Shown: positions 25,201-32,491 of the stretch, one piece after another
Position numbering within the stretch: the stretch's first letter is position 1
Layout of the letters: the number at the start of each line of letters is the position of its first letter
From: Vulcanimicrobiota bacterium
GTDB lineage: Bacteria; Vulcanimicrobiota; Vulcanimicrobiia; Vulcanimicrobiales; Vulcanimicrobiaceae
Direction of reading: 5' to 3'
Assembly (NCBI GenBank): GCA_003140215.1
Contig: PLJL01000004.1
Span: 880,661 to 944,660 of the forward strand
DNA: 64,000 nt
The notes under the pieces: model-generated
Databases searched by the model: none
The model's input: only the letters and a program-made list of their open reading frames with translations
What the model was told of the DNA's origin: nothing
Position numbers and translations under genes: made by a program

Positions 25201-25386
25201 CTCCACATCGCACAAGTCCTCGCAATGGCCATCTCGGGCACGAAGCTCGGTCCCCGTCCCGAACTCAAGTTCATGCCCGACATCGCGACGTCGTCGCGTC
25301 GCGCGACGATGCGCGGGGTACTCGTGCTGGCTTGTCTCGCCGCCGGCTTCATCACGGCGCGCGCTGTGAAAAGATGGCGACGGTAG
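22276..25386 (+). CDS. FAD-binding/Fe-S 2-hydroxyacid dehydrogenase (GlcD-GlcF fusion, YdiJ-like)
   Basis: 1036 aa, with GAGG close to its ATG. N-terminal FAD-binding-4 domain (~50-300; RGGGTSLAGET near 110) and FAD oxidase C domain. Next comes an Fe-S module with CVGTGKCRKHDAGTMCP and CLACKGCRGECP, then two CCG domains (SLCCGRPLYDYG, DTGCCGMAGAFG). This is the fused form of the glycolate/D-lactate/D-2-hydroxyglutarate dehydrogenase type that passes electrons from FAD through 4Fe-4S clusters to quinone. A C-terminal hydrophobic helix (GVLVLACLAAGFITARAV) followed by RWRR is unusual and would tether it to the membrane. Part of the same operon. Confidence 0.85.
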   Translation: MIKFLQSAEQARASHMASHVPPSGTRLDAVTDPDVDRDALAVALRARVRGEVRFTDGDRALYATDASNYRQIPIGVVLPKDADDVVSAIAVAREFGAPIVSRGGGTSLAGETCNAAVVIDMSKYMNRIVKIDWDRKTARVQPGCVLDDLRDAAETQHFTFGPDPATHNRNTIGGMIGNNSCGMHAQMAGKVEENTDELDVLLYEGLRLTVGPTGDEQLERIIAEGGRRGEIYARLKALRDKYADLIRERFPDIPRLVSGYPLQQLLPEYGFNVARALVGTESTCVTVLEASLRLVPSPPCRTMAVFGFPDIFTAGDNVTFCNAHEPIALEGIDSSMFTYMHDKGMSTSGRKMFPAGGAWLVVEFGGATREVADRQAHGLMDAFKATEHPPSMKLVDDEHEEKLLWKIRESGLGSTSKVPRQPDFYPGWEDSAVAPKDVGNYLRDLHKLFDKHGYTASLYGHFGQGCIHCSIDFDLFTAEGIENWKAFLNEAAHLVTSYGGSLSGEHGDGQARGALLPIMFGDELVQAFREFKAIWDPAGKMNPGKVVDAYPVDVNLRWGTHYDPWEPKTHFSFLEDRGSIAYAANRCVGTGKCRKHDAGTMCPSYMVTREEMHSTRGRARLLFEMLEGDPLRDGWHNETVKDALDLCLACKGCRGECPVNVDMATYKAEFLSHYYEGKRRPIAAYAFGLMYWWARAAERLPAVVNFVTQTPGLRDIAKALATVAPQRRIPMFAPQTFKAWFAKRGVRNKGKTQVVLWADTWNNHFHPTTAQAAVEVLEAAGFQVVVPPESLCCGRPLYDYGMLELARPLLEQILDTLKPYIEAGTYVVGLEPSCVSVFRDEMVDLLAGREDAQRLKDHTLLLSEFLVQHVPDFAWPHLEGKAVVHGHCHQKAVLDFGAEETLLKKIGLDYEVPDTGCCGMAGAFGFEAGEHYDVSIACAERVLLPKVREADQETLVITNGFSCREQIAQTTDRQGLHIAQVLAMAISGTKLGPRPELKFMPDIATSSRRATMRGVLVLACLAAGFITARAVKRWRR

Positions 25387-25387
25387 C

Positions 25388-26635
25388 ATGACGCGGATCG
25401 TCATCCTGGGCGGCGGCTTCGCCGGACTGGGAGTGGCGCGCGCGCTCACGCGCTCGCGCCGCCGCGCGCAATTGGACGTCACGATCGTGAACCGCGAAAA
25501 CTTCCTGTTGTTCACACCGATGTTGCCGGAGGTTTCCAGCGGCTCAGTCGAGCCCCGGCACATCGCGCAGCCGATCCGGTCGGCATTACGGGGCCGTGCG
25601 CGTTTCGTGCTCGGAAGCGCCACCGCGGTCGACCTCGATTCGCGGTCGGTGAAAGCGACGCACTCGGTAACCGGCGAGGTGACCGAGATCACATACGATC
25701 ATCTCGTAATCGCGCTGGGCTCGGACAGCTCGACGCACGGCGTCCCCGGCGCGCAGGGTCACAGCGTTCCGCTCAAGACGCTCGACGATGCCGTCTGCGT
25801 GCGTTCGAAGATCATCGCGGCGTTCGAAGCCGCCGCCGTCGCACAGGACGACGTCGAACGCCGGCGGCTCCGCACGTTCGCGGTCGTCGGCGGAGGCTTC
25901 GCCGGAGTCGAATGCGCCGGCGAACTGCTGGCATATCTGCGCGCGATTCGCAAGCAATATCCCGCTGCAGATCGGCCGGCGCGGATGATCCTCGTCGCCG
26001 GCACCGGCAGGCTGTTGGAACAGCTTCCGCAGCGCTTCGGCGATCGCGCGGCGCAAATGCTCGTGCGCCGGGGAACCGAAGTCGTGTTCGAGGATGACGT
26101 GGCGTCCGTCGACGCCGGCGGGTTGACGCTCAAGTCGGGCAAGCGCTTCGAGACGGGCACCGTCGTATGGTGCGCCGGTGTAGGCGTTTCGAGGCTGGTG
26201 GAGCACCTCGCACTCGAACACTCAAAACACCATGCGATCGTGGTGGACGCCGACATGTCGGTCCCGGGGCGACCCGGGGTCTGGGCGTTGGGCGACTGCG
26301 CGCAGATCCCCAAGCCCGGAGGTGGCTCGTATCCTCAGACGGCGCAGCACGCCGTCCGCGAAGCGCCGCTCCTGGCCCGCAACATCGAAGCGGCGATTCG
26401 CGGTCGCTCGACACGTCCGTTTCGCTATCGCGAGGCCGGCATGATGGCGTCGCTAGGCGACCGCGAAGGGCTTGCAGACATCGCTGGGCGGACGATGGTG
26501 TCCGGCCTTCCGGCGTGGTTGATGTGGCGCGCATATTACCTCGCGCGGCTGCCCGGCGCGTATCGAAAAGCACGCGTTGCGCTGGATTGGGCACTTTCAC
26601 TCCCCTTTCCGCAAGACATCACGAGCATCGAATGA
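25388..26635 (+). CDS. NDH-2-like NAD(P)H:quinone oxidoreductase
   Basis: 415 aa. Two Rossmann motifs: GGGFAGLG (8-15) for FAD and GGGFAGVE (168-175) for NAD(P)H, with TPMLPEVSSG and WALGDCAQIP near the flavin. It matches type II NADH dehydrogenases, single-subunit peripheral flavoproteins that pass electrons to quinone without pumping protons. Its start is one base after the preceding stop. In this operon it could reoxidise the NAD(P)H made by the glucose-dehydrogenase-type SDR that follows. The C-terminal ~60 residues (WLMWRAYYLARLPGAYRKAR) give the usual amphipathic membrane helix. Confidence 0.85.
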   Translation: MTRIVILGGGFAGLGVARALTRSRRRAQLDVTIVNRENFLLFTPMLPEVSSGSVEPRHIAQPIRSALRGRARFVLGSATAVDLDSRSVKATHSVTGEVTEITYDHLVIALGSDSSTHGVPGAQGHSVPLKTLDDAVCVRSKIIAAFEAAAVAQDDVERRRLRTFAVVGGGFAGVECAGELLAYLRAIRKQYPAADRPARMILVAGTGRLLEQLPQRFGDRAAQMLVRRGTEVVFEDDVASVDAGGLTLKSGKRFETGTVVWCAGVGVSRLVEHLALEHSKHHAIVVDADMSVPGRPGVWALGDCAQIPKPGGGSYPQTAQHAVREAPLLARNIEAAIRGRSTRPFRYREAGMMASLGDREGLADIAGRTMVSGLPAWLMWRAYYLARLPGAYRKARVALDWALSLPFPQDITSIE

Positions 26636-26636
26636 C

Positions 26637-27404
26637 ATGAGACTTCAGGACAAAGTCGCGATCGTCACCGGCGCAGCGACAGGCATCGGACGCGCTATCG
26701 CGACGGAGATGGTACGCGAAGGGGCGCGCGTCGTAATCGACTATGTCGGCCCTAGCGACAAAGCTGATGAGCTCGTTCATGCGCTCCAAACCGTGAACGG
26801 GAGTGCCACCGCCGTTGCGGCCGACGTGAGCGACGCGCAACAGGTCGACATGCTCGTCGAGCATGCCGTCAAGACGTTCGGACGGCTCGACATCTTCGTA
26901 AACAATGCCGGTATCGAGCACGAATACCCGTTTCTGGAGACGCCGAAGTCCGAATGGGACAAGGTCATCGCCGTCAATCTCACGGGGCCGTTCTTGTGTA
27001 GCCAACGAGCTGCCAAGCAGATGGTCGCGCAAGACGGAGGTGGGCGCATCATCAACATCTCATCGGTCCATGAGGACCTGCCGATGCCGACGAACAGCCC
27101 GTACTGCGCCGCCAAGGGCGGCCTGCGGATGCTCATGCGTACGATCGCCGTCGAACTGGCCCCGCACGGCATCACCGTCAACAACGTCGCTCCCGGGGCA
27201 ATCGACACGCCGATGGACGCGCCACTCGAGGCGGACGCCGTCAAGATGAAGGCCTTACTCGATGAGATCCCGTTGCACCGCATGGGCAAACCCCAGGAGG
27301 TGGCGGCGCTGTGCGTGTTCCTCGCGTCCGACGCGGCGGCATACATCACCGGCTCCACATACGTCATCGACGGTGGGATGATGCGCAAGTCGGGCCGGCT
27401 CTAG
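26637..27404 (+). CDS. short-chain dehydrogenase, glucose 1-dehydrogenase type
   Basis: 255 aa from the ATG at 26637, one base after the previous stop. TGAATGIG (11-18) is the nucleotide-binding turn, NNAG at 89-92, catalytic S142/S143, Y156 and K160 in YCAAK, and the C-terminal YITGSTYVIDGGM. The ISSVHEDLP segment after the catalytic serine is close to that of bacterial glucose 1-dehydrogenases. Likely reaction: oxidation of an aldose to its lactone with NAD(P)+. This fits with the dehydratase and sugar genes in the operon. Confidence 0.85.
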   Translation: MRLQDKVAIVTGAATGIGRAIATEMVREGARVVIDYVGPSDKADELVHALQTVNGSATAVAADVSDAQQVDMLVEHAVKTFGRLDIFVNNAGIEHEYPFLETPKSEWDKVIAVNLTGPFLCSQRAAKQMVAQDGGGRIINISSVHEDLPMPTNSPYCAAKGGLRMLMRTIAVELAPHGITVNNVAPGAIDTPMDAPLEADAVKMKALLDEIPLHRMGKPQEVAALCVFLASDAAAYITGSTYVIDGGMMRKSGRL

Positions 27405-27405
27405 C

Positions 27406-29847
27406 GTGGCGGCGGGATCCGCCGACGTCTCGGGAACTGGCGAGCGCATCGGATACTATTCCGTCCCGGATGACCAGCTCGCGGTGGGCAGCACGCTCGG
27501 CGGCCCCAAAATCTGCATGGTCATCAAAGCGACCGGCGCGATCGAGAAGGTCTACGCGACCGACGCCGGCGAGGTGTTGTTCGGCGCCGTCGTGCTGCAT
27601 CACTGGGACGAGCGCACGGGCGTGCACCTTTCGGCGCTGCCGGGTTCCTTCGTCATCCGCCCGCAATGTCAGGAGCACCACTTCACGCTGAGCAACGGCG
27701 TGACCGTGCACGAGACCCTCTTCGTGCTCAATCCGAAGCCGGGCGGCGATGATGCCGACGTACCGGCCGCGTACTACGTCATGGAGTTGCGCAACGACGG
27801 TGGGACCGCCGTACAGATGGGAAGTTACGCATTCTGCCAGATGCGGGGGCACATGCCGCACGACGTCCGCGTGGCGTACGACGCGGACTTGCACGCCTTG
27901 GTCGCATGGAATGAAAAGACAAATCCCGACCACGTGCGCATGTTCGGCATGTCGCAGCCGCCGACGAGCTACGAAGCGACATCCGATACTGCGAAGGCCA
28001 TCTCCGCGCGGTGCCCGGGTCCGCTCGCGAACTCCACCCAGACACCTCCAAGCGATCCGCTCGGCGTCTTCCACACGAGTCACACGCTGCGGCCAGGGGA
28101 CTCTGCACGCGTCTGGTACACCCTGTCCTTTTCAACCGGCGGTCGTGCGGCCGCGAAGAAGGCCTACCGTTCGTGTCCAGACGCGGACGACGCCCTGAAA
28201 CGGACGACGGAGCACTACACCGAAGTGCTCGCGCGATCCGTGGTGGTGACGCCCGATGCAGAGGTCAATCGCGGCGTGCTCTGGGCGAAGGCCAACATGC
28301 TTCGCACCGAGCTGCACTCCCCCACCGGGTGGTCGTTCGTGAACGATCCCACGCGATCGAACAACAGCGTCGGTCGGGACACGGCATGGTTCGCATTCGG
28401 CGCGGACTATCTCACGCCCGAGTTTGCGCGGGAGTCGCTGCTCGCGTACGTGGATCGTCAGGAGCGCTCCGGGATGATCGTGGAGTACTACGACGTCCGC
28501 AACGGCAAGAGCGCCGACTATGGGCTCAACGTCAACGACAACACGCCATTGCTCATCCTGGCGCTTTGGCATCACTACAACACGACCGGGGACGAAGAGT
28601 TCCTCAAGCGCGTGTACCCGGCGGCGTTGCGCGCCGGACGGTTCCTACTCCGCCAGCGCAACGACCAGGGTCTCGTTTGGTGCACCTCGGTCAAGACGCA
28701 GGATTGGGGCATCGTGGGCTGGCGTAACGTCATCGACAACTACCGTCTTTCGGGTGCAACCACGGAGTTGAACTCCGAATGCTACGCGGCCCTGGCGACG
28801 GTCGGACACATGGCGCGCGTTCTCGGCAAGCACAAGCAAAGCGCGGAATTCGCGGATCGTGCGAACGAGCTGCGAGACGCCATCAACGATCACCTGACGA
28901 ACCCCGAAAACGGCTTGTACTATCTCAACATCGACGTCGACGGAGAACCCCGCACGGACATCACGTGCGACCTCGTCTTTCCGGTCATGTTCGGCGTGGC
29001 TTCGGACGAAACGGCCGCGCGGATCATCAGCCGGCTGAGCAACGACGACTTCTGGACCGACGCGGGGATCCGGACAGTCCCGCGCGACGCGCCGGAGTAC
29101 GGCCCGACCCACGGCTTCGGCCTGCTGGGCGGTGTCTGGGTCGGCGTGACGTTCTGGTTCGCGTTCGCAGCGGCACGCTTCAGCGCGGCGTTCATGGCCT
29201 ACGCGCTGTCGACGAGTTTCCGGCACTATTCGCGCGATCCGAGAAAGAACAACACGGTTCCGGGACAGTTCTCCGAATGGCTGCACGGCGAGACGCTGAC
29301 GAACCAAGGCATGATGCTTTCGCCCTGGTTTCCGCCGCGGTACCTCTGGGCGGCGATCGAAGGCGCCGCTGGCCTCGATCTCTCGGGAGGGACGCCGACG
29401 GTCTCGCCGCGCCTCGCTCCGGACTGGAAGTGGCTTGGCGTGCAGAACCTTCCGTACCGCGGCACATCGTTGACGTGGTTCGTCGCGCGCGCGCCGGAGA
29501 TACGGATGTACACGAACTTCGCATTCCACCAGTCTTCGCCGTACATCGCCTATGAGCATGACATCAGCCACCTCGTCGCCACCGACGGGCACGCTTCCGT
29601 CTCGCTGGGGCTGCGACAGGCGGCCGACATCGTGCTGTTCGTCGGAAACACGGTCGAGCGCACGATCTCCACGGCCGTGCGTATCAGCGAAGGCGTCCAA
29701 GGTACCTATCGCATGAAATCATTCGACAGCATGCGCGGTTCGTGGGTGGACGACGACACGATTTCCGCCGATCAGCTCCGCGTCGGCGTCCCAATACAAC
29801 TCGAACGCAAAGGGTTCTGGCTAATCGAACTGCAGCAGGAGACGTAG
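27406..29847 (+). CDS. six-hairpin glycosidase (amylo-alpha-1,6-glucosidase/GH15-like)
   Basis: 813 aa, GTG start one base after the SDR stop. A beta-sandwich N-terminal part (~1-270) is followed by an (alpha/alpha)6-barrel (~290-690) with SVGRDTAWFAFGADYL, SADYGLNVNDNTPLLILAL and TVPGQFSEWLHGE, typical of six-hairpin glycosidases such as glycogen-debranching, GH15 or rhamnosidase relatives. A small C-terminal beta domain closes the protein. No signal peptide, so cytoplasmic action on an imported oligosaccharide or glycoside is expected. Family-level specificity cannot be fixed by reading alone. Confidence 0.72.
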   Translation: MAAGSADVSGTGERIGYYSVPDDQLAVGSTLGGPKICMVIKATGAIEKVYATDAGEVLFGAVVLHHWDERTGVHLSALPGSFVIRPQCQEHHFTLSNGVTVHETLFVLNPKPGGDDADVPAAYYVMELRNDGGTAVQMGSYAFCQMRGHMPHDVRVAYDADLHALVAWNEKTNPDHVRMFGMSQPPTSYEATSDTAKAISARCPGPLANSTQTPPSDPLGVFHTSHTLRPGDSARVWYTLSFSTGGRAAAKKAYRSCPDADDALKRTTEHYTEVLARSVVVTPDAEVNRGVLWAKANMLRTELHSPTGWSFVNDPTRSNNSVGRDTAWFAFGADYLTPEFARESLLAYVDRQERSGMIVEYYDVRNGKSADYGLNVNDNTPLLILALWHHYNTTGDEEFLKRVYPAALRAGRFLLRQRNDQGLVWCTSVKTQDWGIVGWRNVIDNYRLSGATTELNSECYAALATVGHMARVLGKHKQSAEFADRANELRDAINDHLTNPENGLYYLNIDVDGEPRTDITCDLVFPVMFGVASDETAARIISRLSNDDFWTDAGIRTVPRDAPEYGPTHGFGLLGGVWVGVTFWFAFAAARFSAAFMAYALSTSFRHYSRDPRKNNTVPGQFSEWLHGETLTNQGMMLSPWFPPRYLWAAIEGAAGLDLSGGTPTVSPRLAPDWKWLGVQNLPYRGTSLTWFVARAPEIRMYTNFAFHQSSPYIAYEHDISHLVATDGHASVSLGLRQAADIVLFVGNTVERTISTAVRISEGVQGTYRMKSFDSMRGSWVDDDTISADQLRVGVPIQLERKGFWLIELQQET

Positions 29848-29851
29848 CAGC

Positions 29852-30772
29852 ATGCCAAGCGACGTGTACGACCTCGGGATAAGCGAGTTCACGACGTGGT
29901 CCTGGACGTTCGAGCAGGATGTCGAACGGTACCGGAGCCACGGCATGGAGGCGATCGAGATCACGGAATTCAAGCTCGATCCCACCCGCATCGCAGAGCA
30001 GCTCGCGCTCGTTCCTGCGCATTCGCTCAAGGTCAGTTCCGTCCAGGCACGGATCCATTCCCTCTATCCGACCCTGCTCGAACCTCAGCCGAACGCCCCG
30101 GCCGATCGCCTGCGCCACATCCGCGACTCGATCGAGGCGATCGCCCCGCACGTTCCGCAGGGCTCGCCGTTCGTCGTCATCACCGGGGCGGCGCCGGACG
30201 GGAATATCCACGCGGTCCTCAAGACCGCCCGACGCGAGTTCGGAGAGTTGGCAAGATTCGCCGAGGCACATGGAGTCCGGATCGCGCTCGAGCCGCTGAA
30301 TCCGACCTTGATGAACGTCGACTCCTCCATCTGGTCGTTGGGAGACGCGCTCGAACTCGTCGAGGAGGTCGGCCATCCGGCGTTCGGCCTATGCGTCGAC
30401 ACGTGGAACATCTGGCAGAGCCCGAACGTCTGCGAAACAATCCGGCGAGCCGGTGACCGTATATTCGTCGTGCAGGTCAGCGACTGGCGATCGCCTCTCG
30501 GCTACTACGACCGGCTCGTTCCGGGCGATGGCACGGCTCCGCTCGTCCAGATCGTCGACGCTGTGAACGAGGCGGGCTACATCGGCCCATTCGTCGTCGA
30601 GATCTTTTCGAGCGAATCGCTGCCCGGGTCATTGTGGCGTACGAATTTCGATCAATTGCTCGACAGGTGCACGCTCGGTTTCGACAACATCTGGAACTCG
30701 GCCATCGCGCGAAGAAAGAGCCAAGAGCCGCCGCGGACGCATTCGGCGAAGGCGAGCGAGATATCGTCATGA
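29852..30772 (+). CDS. sugar phosphate isomerase/epimerase (TIM barrel)
   Basis: 306 aa; AGGAG 11 nt before the ATG. Xylose-isomerase-like TIM-barrel pattern: ISEFTTWSWTF, MEAIEITEFK, IALEPLNPTLMN with the metal-binding Glu, FGLCVDTWNIWQ and FVVQVSDWRSPLGYYDRLVPGDG with Asp/His-type ligands, then FVVEIFSSE. Such proteins isomerise or epimerise free sugars, inosose-like keto-sugars or related compounds. It follows the glycosidase and overlaps the next gene by ATGA. Confidence 0.78.
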   Translation: MPSDVYDLGISEFTTWSWTFEQDVERYRSHGMEAIEITEFKLDPTRIAEQLALVPAHSLKVSSVQARIHSLYPTLLEPQPNAPADRLRHIRDSIEAIAPHVPQGSPFVVITGAAPDGNIHAVLKTARREFGELARFAEAHGVRIALEPLNPTLMNVDSSIWSLGDALELVEEVGHPAFGLCVDTWNIWQSPNVCETIRRAGDRIFVVQVSDWRSPLGYYDRLVPGDGTAPLVQIVDAVNEAGYIGPFVVEIFSSESLPGSLWRTNFDQLLDRCTLGFDNIWNSAIARRKSQEPPRTHSAKASEISS

Positions 30773-31440
30773 AGGCGCCGTCGACCGTCTACGATTTGAG
30801 CCAGCCCGTCTTCGCGGATTGTCCGCAATATCCCGATGCCAATCCACGTCCGGCGCAGATCCGGCTGTTCTACATGCAGGCCGTGCAGGGAGTCAACAAA
30901 GAGATCGTCGAGATCAGCACGCACACCGGAACGCATTGCGACGCGCCGTACCACTTCTTCCCCGACGGGAAGACGATCGACGAGATTCCGCTCGAGACGT
31001 ATATCGCGCCCGCAGTCGTCTTCGACGTTCGTCACAAGGTCGACGGAAGCGCGATCGATCCGGAGGATCTCCAGCATCGGCTCGACGACGTCGCTCCGGG
31101 AGACGTCGCGCTGCTCAACACAGGATGGGGCCACAAACGGGCCAACACACGCGAGTTCCTCACCGAATACGTTTATCTTGGCGAGGCGGGCGCCCGCGCG
31201 TTGCTGGAGCGCGGAGTCGCCGGAGTCGGGATCGACGCGGTCAGCCTGGGCGGATACGGCGATCCGGCCAAAGCCGGCCCGGCGCATCGCATCCTGCTGG
31301 GTGCAGGCAAGTTCATCGTCGAGGAGTTGTGCTTTCCGGACGCCGTGACCGACGGCCTCAAACGGCTGTTCGTCGCCGTACCGATCAAACTGCGCGGCTG
31401 CGGCGGCGCCTGGACGAGAGCGATGCTGTGGGAGGCGTGA
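30769..31440 (+). CDS. cyclase family protein (kynurenine-formamidase-like hydrolase)
   Basis: 223 aa from the ATG at 30769, overlapping the previous stop (ATGA). Metal-site motif H-x-G-T-H-x-D-x-P-x-H-F is complete (THTGTHCDAPYHFF). YDLSQPVFADCP at the N-terminus and GIDAVSLGGYGDP further on fit the cyclase/KynB family, zinc hydrolases of amides, lactones or esters. In this operon lactone hydrolysis of the SDR product is a reasonable but untested role. Confidence 0.8.
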   Translation: MKAPSTVYDLSQPVFADCPQYPDANPRPAQIRLFYMQAVQGVNKEIVEISTHTGTHCDAPYHFFPDGKTIDEIPLETYIAPAVVFDVRHKVDGSAIDPEDLQHRLDDVAPGDVALLNTGWGHKRANTREFLTEYVYLGEAGARALLERGVAGVGIDAVSLGGYGDPAKAGPAHRILLGAGKFIVEELCFPDAVTDGLKRLFVAVPIKLRGCGGAWTRAMLWEA

Positions 31441-32477
31441 CTCCCATCGTTTTCGGCGGCCGGTCGGACGTACGCGAGTTGCGCCGCCGGACCGGCGACC
31501 TCCGCCGACTGGCGGGAGTGACGTCGATGCGCTTCGACGACGGTCGCGCCGAAGGCGTGCGCGGCTTGGAGCTGCGCAACGGATGCGGACTTTGCGCGAC
31601 GCTCGTCACGGACCGTGCGTTGGACGCGCTCGAACTGAACTACCGCGGCGTTCCGCTCACGTGGCTTGGACCGGGCGGCCTCGCGTCTCCGCGCTCGTAC
31701 GTGCCGACGGTCGAGGAATTCGAACGCGGCTTCTTCGGCGGCTTGGTGACGACGTGCGGCCTTACGGCGTTCGGGCCGCCCGGCTCCGACCGGTGGGGCA
31801 GTTGGTCGCAGCACGGGCGCGTGAACTGGCTCCCTGCACAAGACGTCGCGACGTCGGTAGACTGGCAGGCTCCCGAACCGCGAATCCATGTGGAGGGAGT
31901 CGTGCGCGAAGCCCGGATGTTCGGCGAGAACCTTCGCCTCGAGCGGTCCTGGACGATGCCGATCGGGATCAACCGTCTCGTGCTGCGCGACCGGGTGACC
32001 AACGAAGGGGGCACGCCGATTCCGCACATGCTGCTCTATCACTGCAACATCGGATATCCGTTGCTCGACGAGGAGACGTTCTGGACTGTTTCGCAGACCG
32101 CCGTCACGCCGCGGGACGACGAAGCCGCGAAAGGCATCGCGACGTGGAACCGAGGCGGGAAACCGAAAGCCGGTTTTCGCGAGCAGGTCTTCATCCACGA
32201 GCCCGAGGCGGATGCGGATGGCTGGGCCTTCGCGACGGTCTGCAATCCGCGCCTTTGCAACGGCCTCTTGCTGACGGTGAGCTACCGCCCCGACCAACTC
32301 CCCGCGTTGTTCACGTGGCGGATGCTCGGATATGGAACGTACGTGATGGCCGCGGAGCCCGCCAACTGCCCGACGATCGAAGGCCGCATCGAAGCCGAGC
32401 GTCGAGGCACGTTGCCCATGCTCGAACCGGGCGAATCGCGCGAATACGAGCTGCAGTTCGACGTGCGAAGCCTCTAG
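31437..32477 (+). CDS. DUF4432 family aldose-epimerase-like protein
   Basis: 346 aa from the GTG at 31437; the GTGA overlap with the previous stop and GGGAGG just upstream set the start. Galactose-mutarotase-like beta-supersandwich pattern with YRGVPLTWLGPGG, RDRVTNEGGTPIPHMLLYHCN and WRMLGYGTYVMAAEPAN, characteristic of DUF4432. These are close to aldose 1-epimerases and act on sugars or sugar acids. It is the last of the tightly linked sugar genes, 14 nt before the Mo-enzyme fusion. Confidence 0.75.
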   Translation: MTPIVFGGRSDVRELRRRTGDLRRLAGVTSMRFDDGRAEGVRGLELRNGCGLCATLVTDRALDALELNYRGVPLTWLGPGGLASPRSYVPTVEEFERGFFGGLVTTCGLTAFGPPGSDRWGSWSQHGRVNWLPAQDVATSVDWQAPEPRIHVEGVVREARMFGENLRLERSWTMPIGINRLVLRDRVTNEGGTPIPHMLLYHCNIGYPLLDEETFWTVSQTAVTPRDDEAAKGIATWNRGGKPKAGFREQVFIHEPEADADGWAFATVCNPRLCNGLLLTVSYRPDQLPALFTWRMLGYGTYVMAAEPANCPTIEGRIEAERRGTLPMLEPGESREYELQFDVRSL

Positions 32478-32491
32478 GCGGTTGATCGTCC

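Noticed and set aside
23566-25692. 708-codon open frame on the minus strand opposite the FAD/Fe-S dehydrogenase
   Set aside because: Same reason: antisense shadow of a conserved gene with intact motifs.
30819-31436. Upstream extension of the DUF4432 open frame
   Set aside because: It overlaps the cyclase gene in another frame and is Arg/Ser-rich; the GTGA junction at 31437 gives a natural start.
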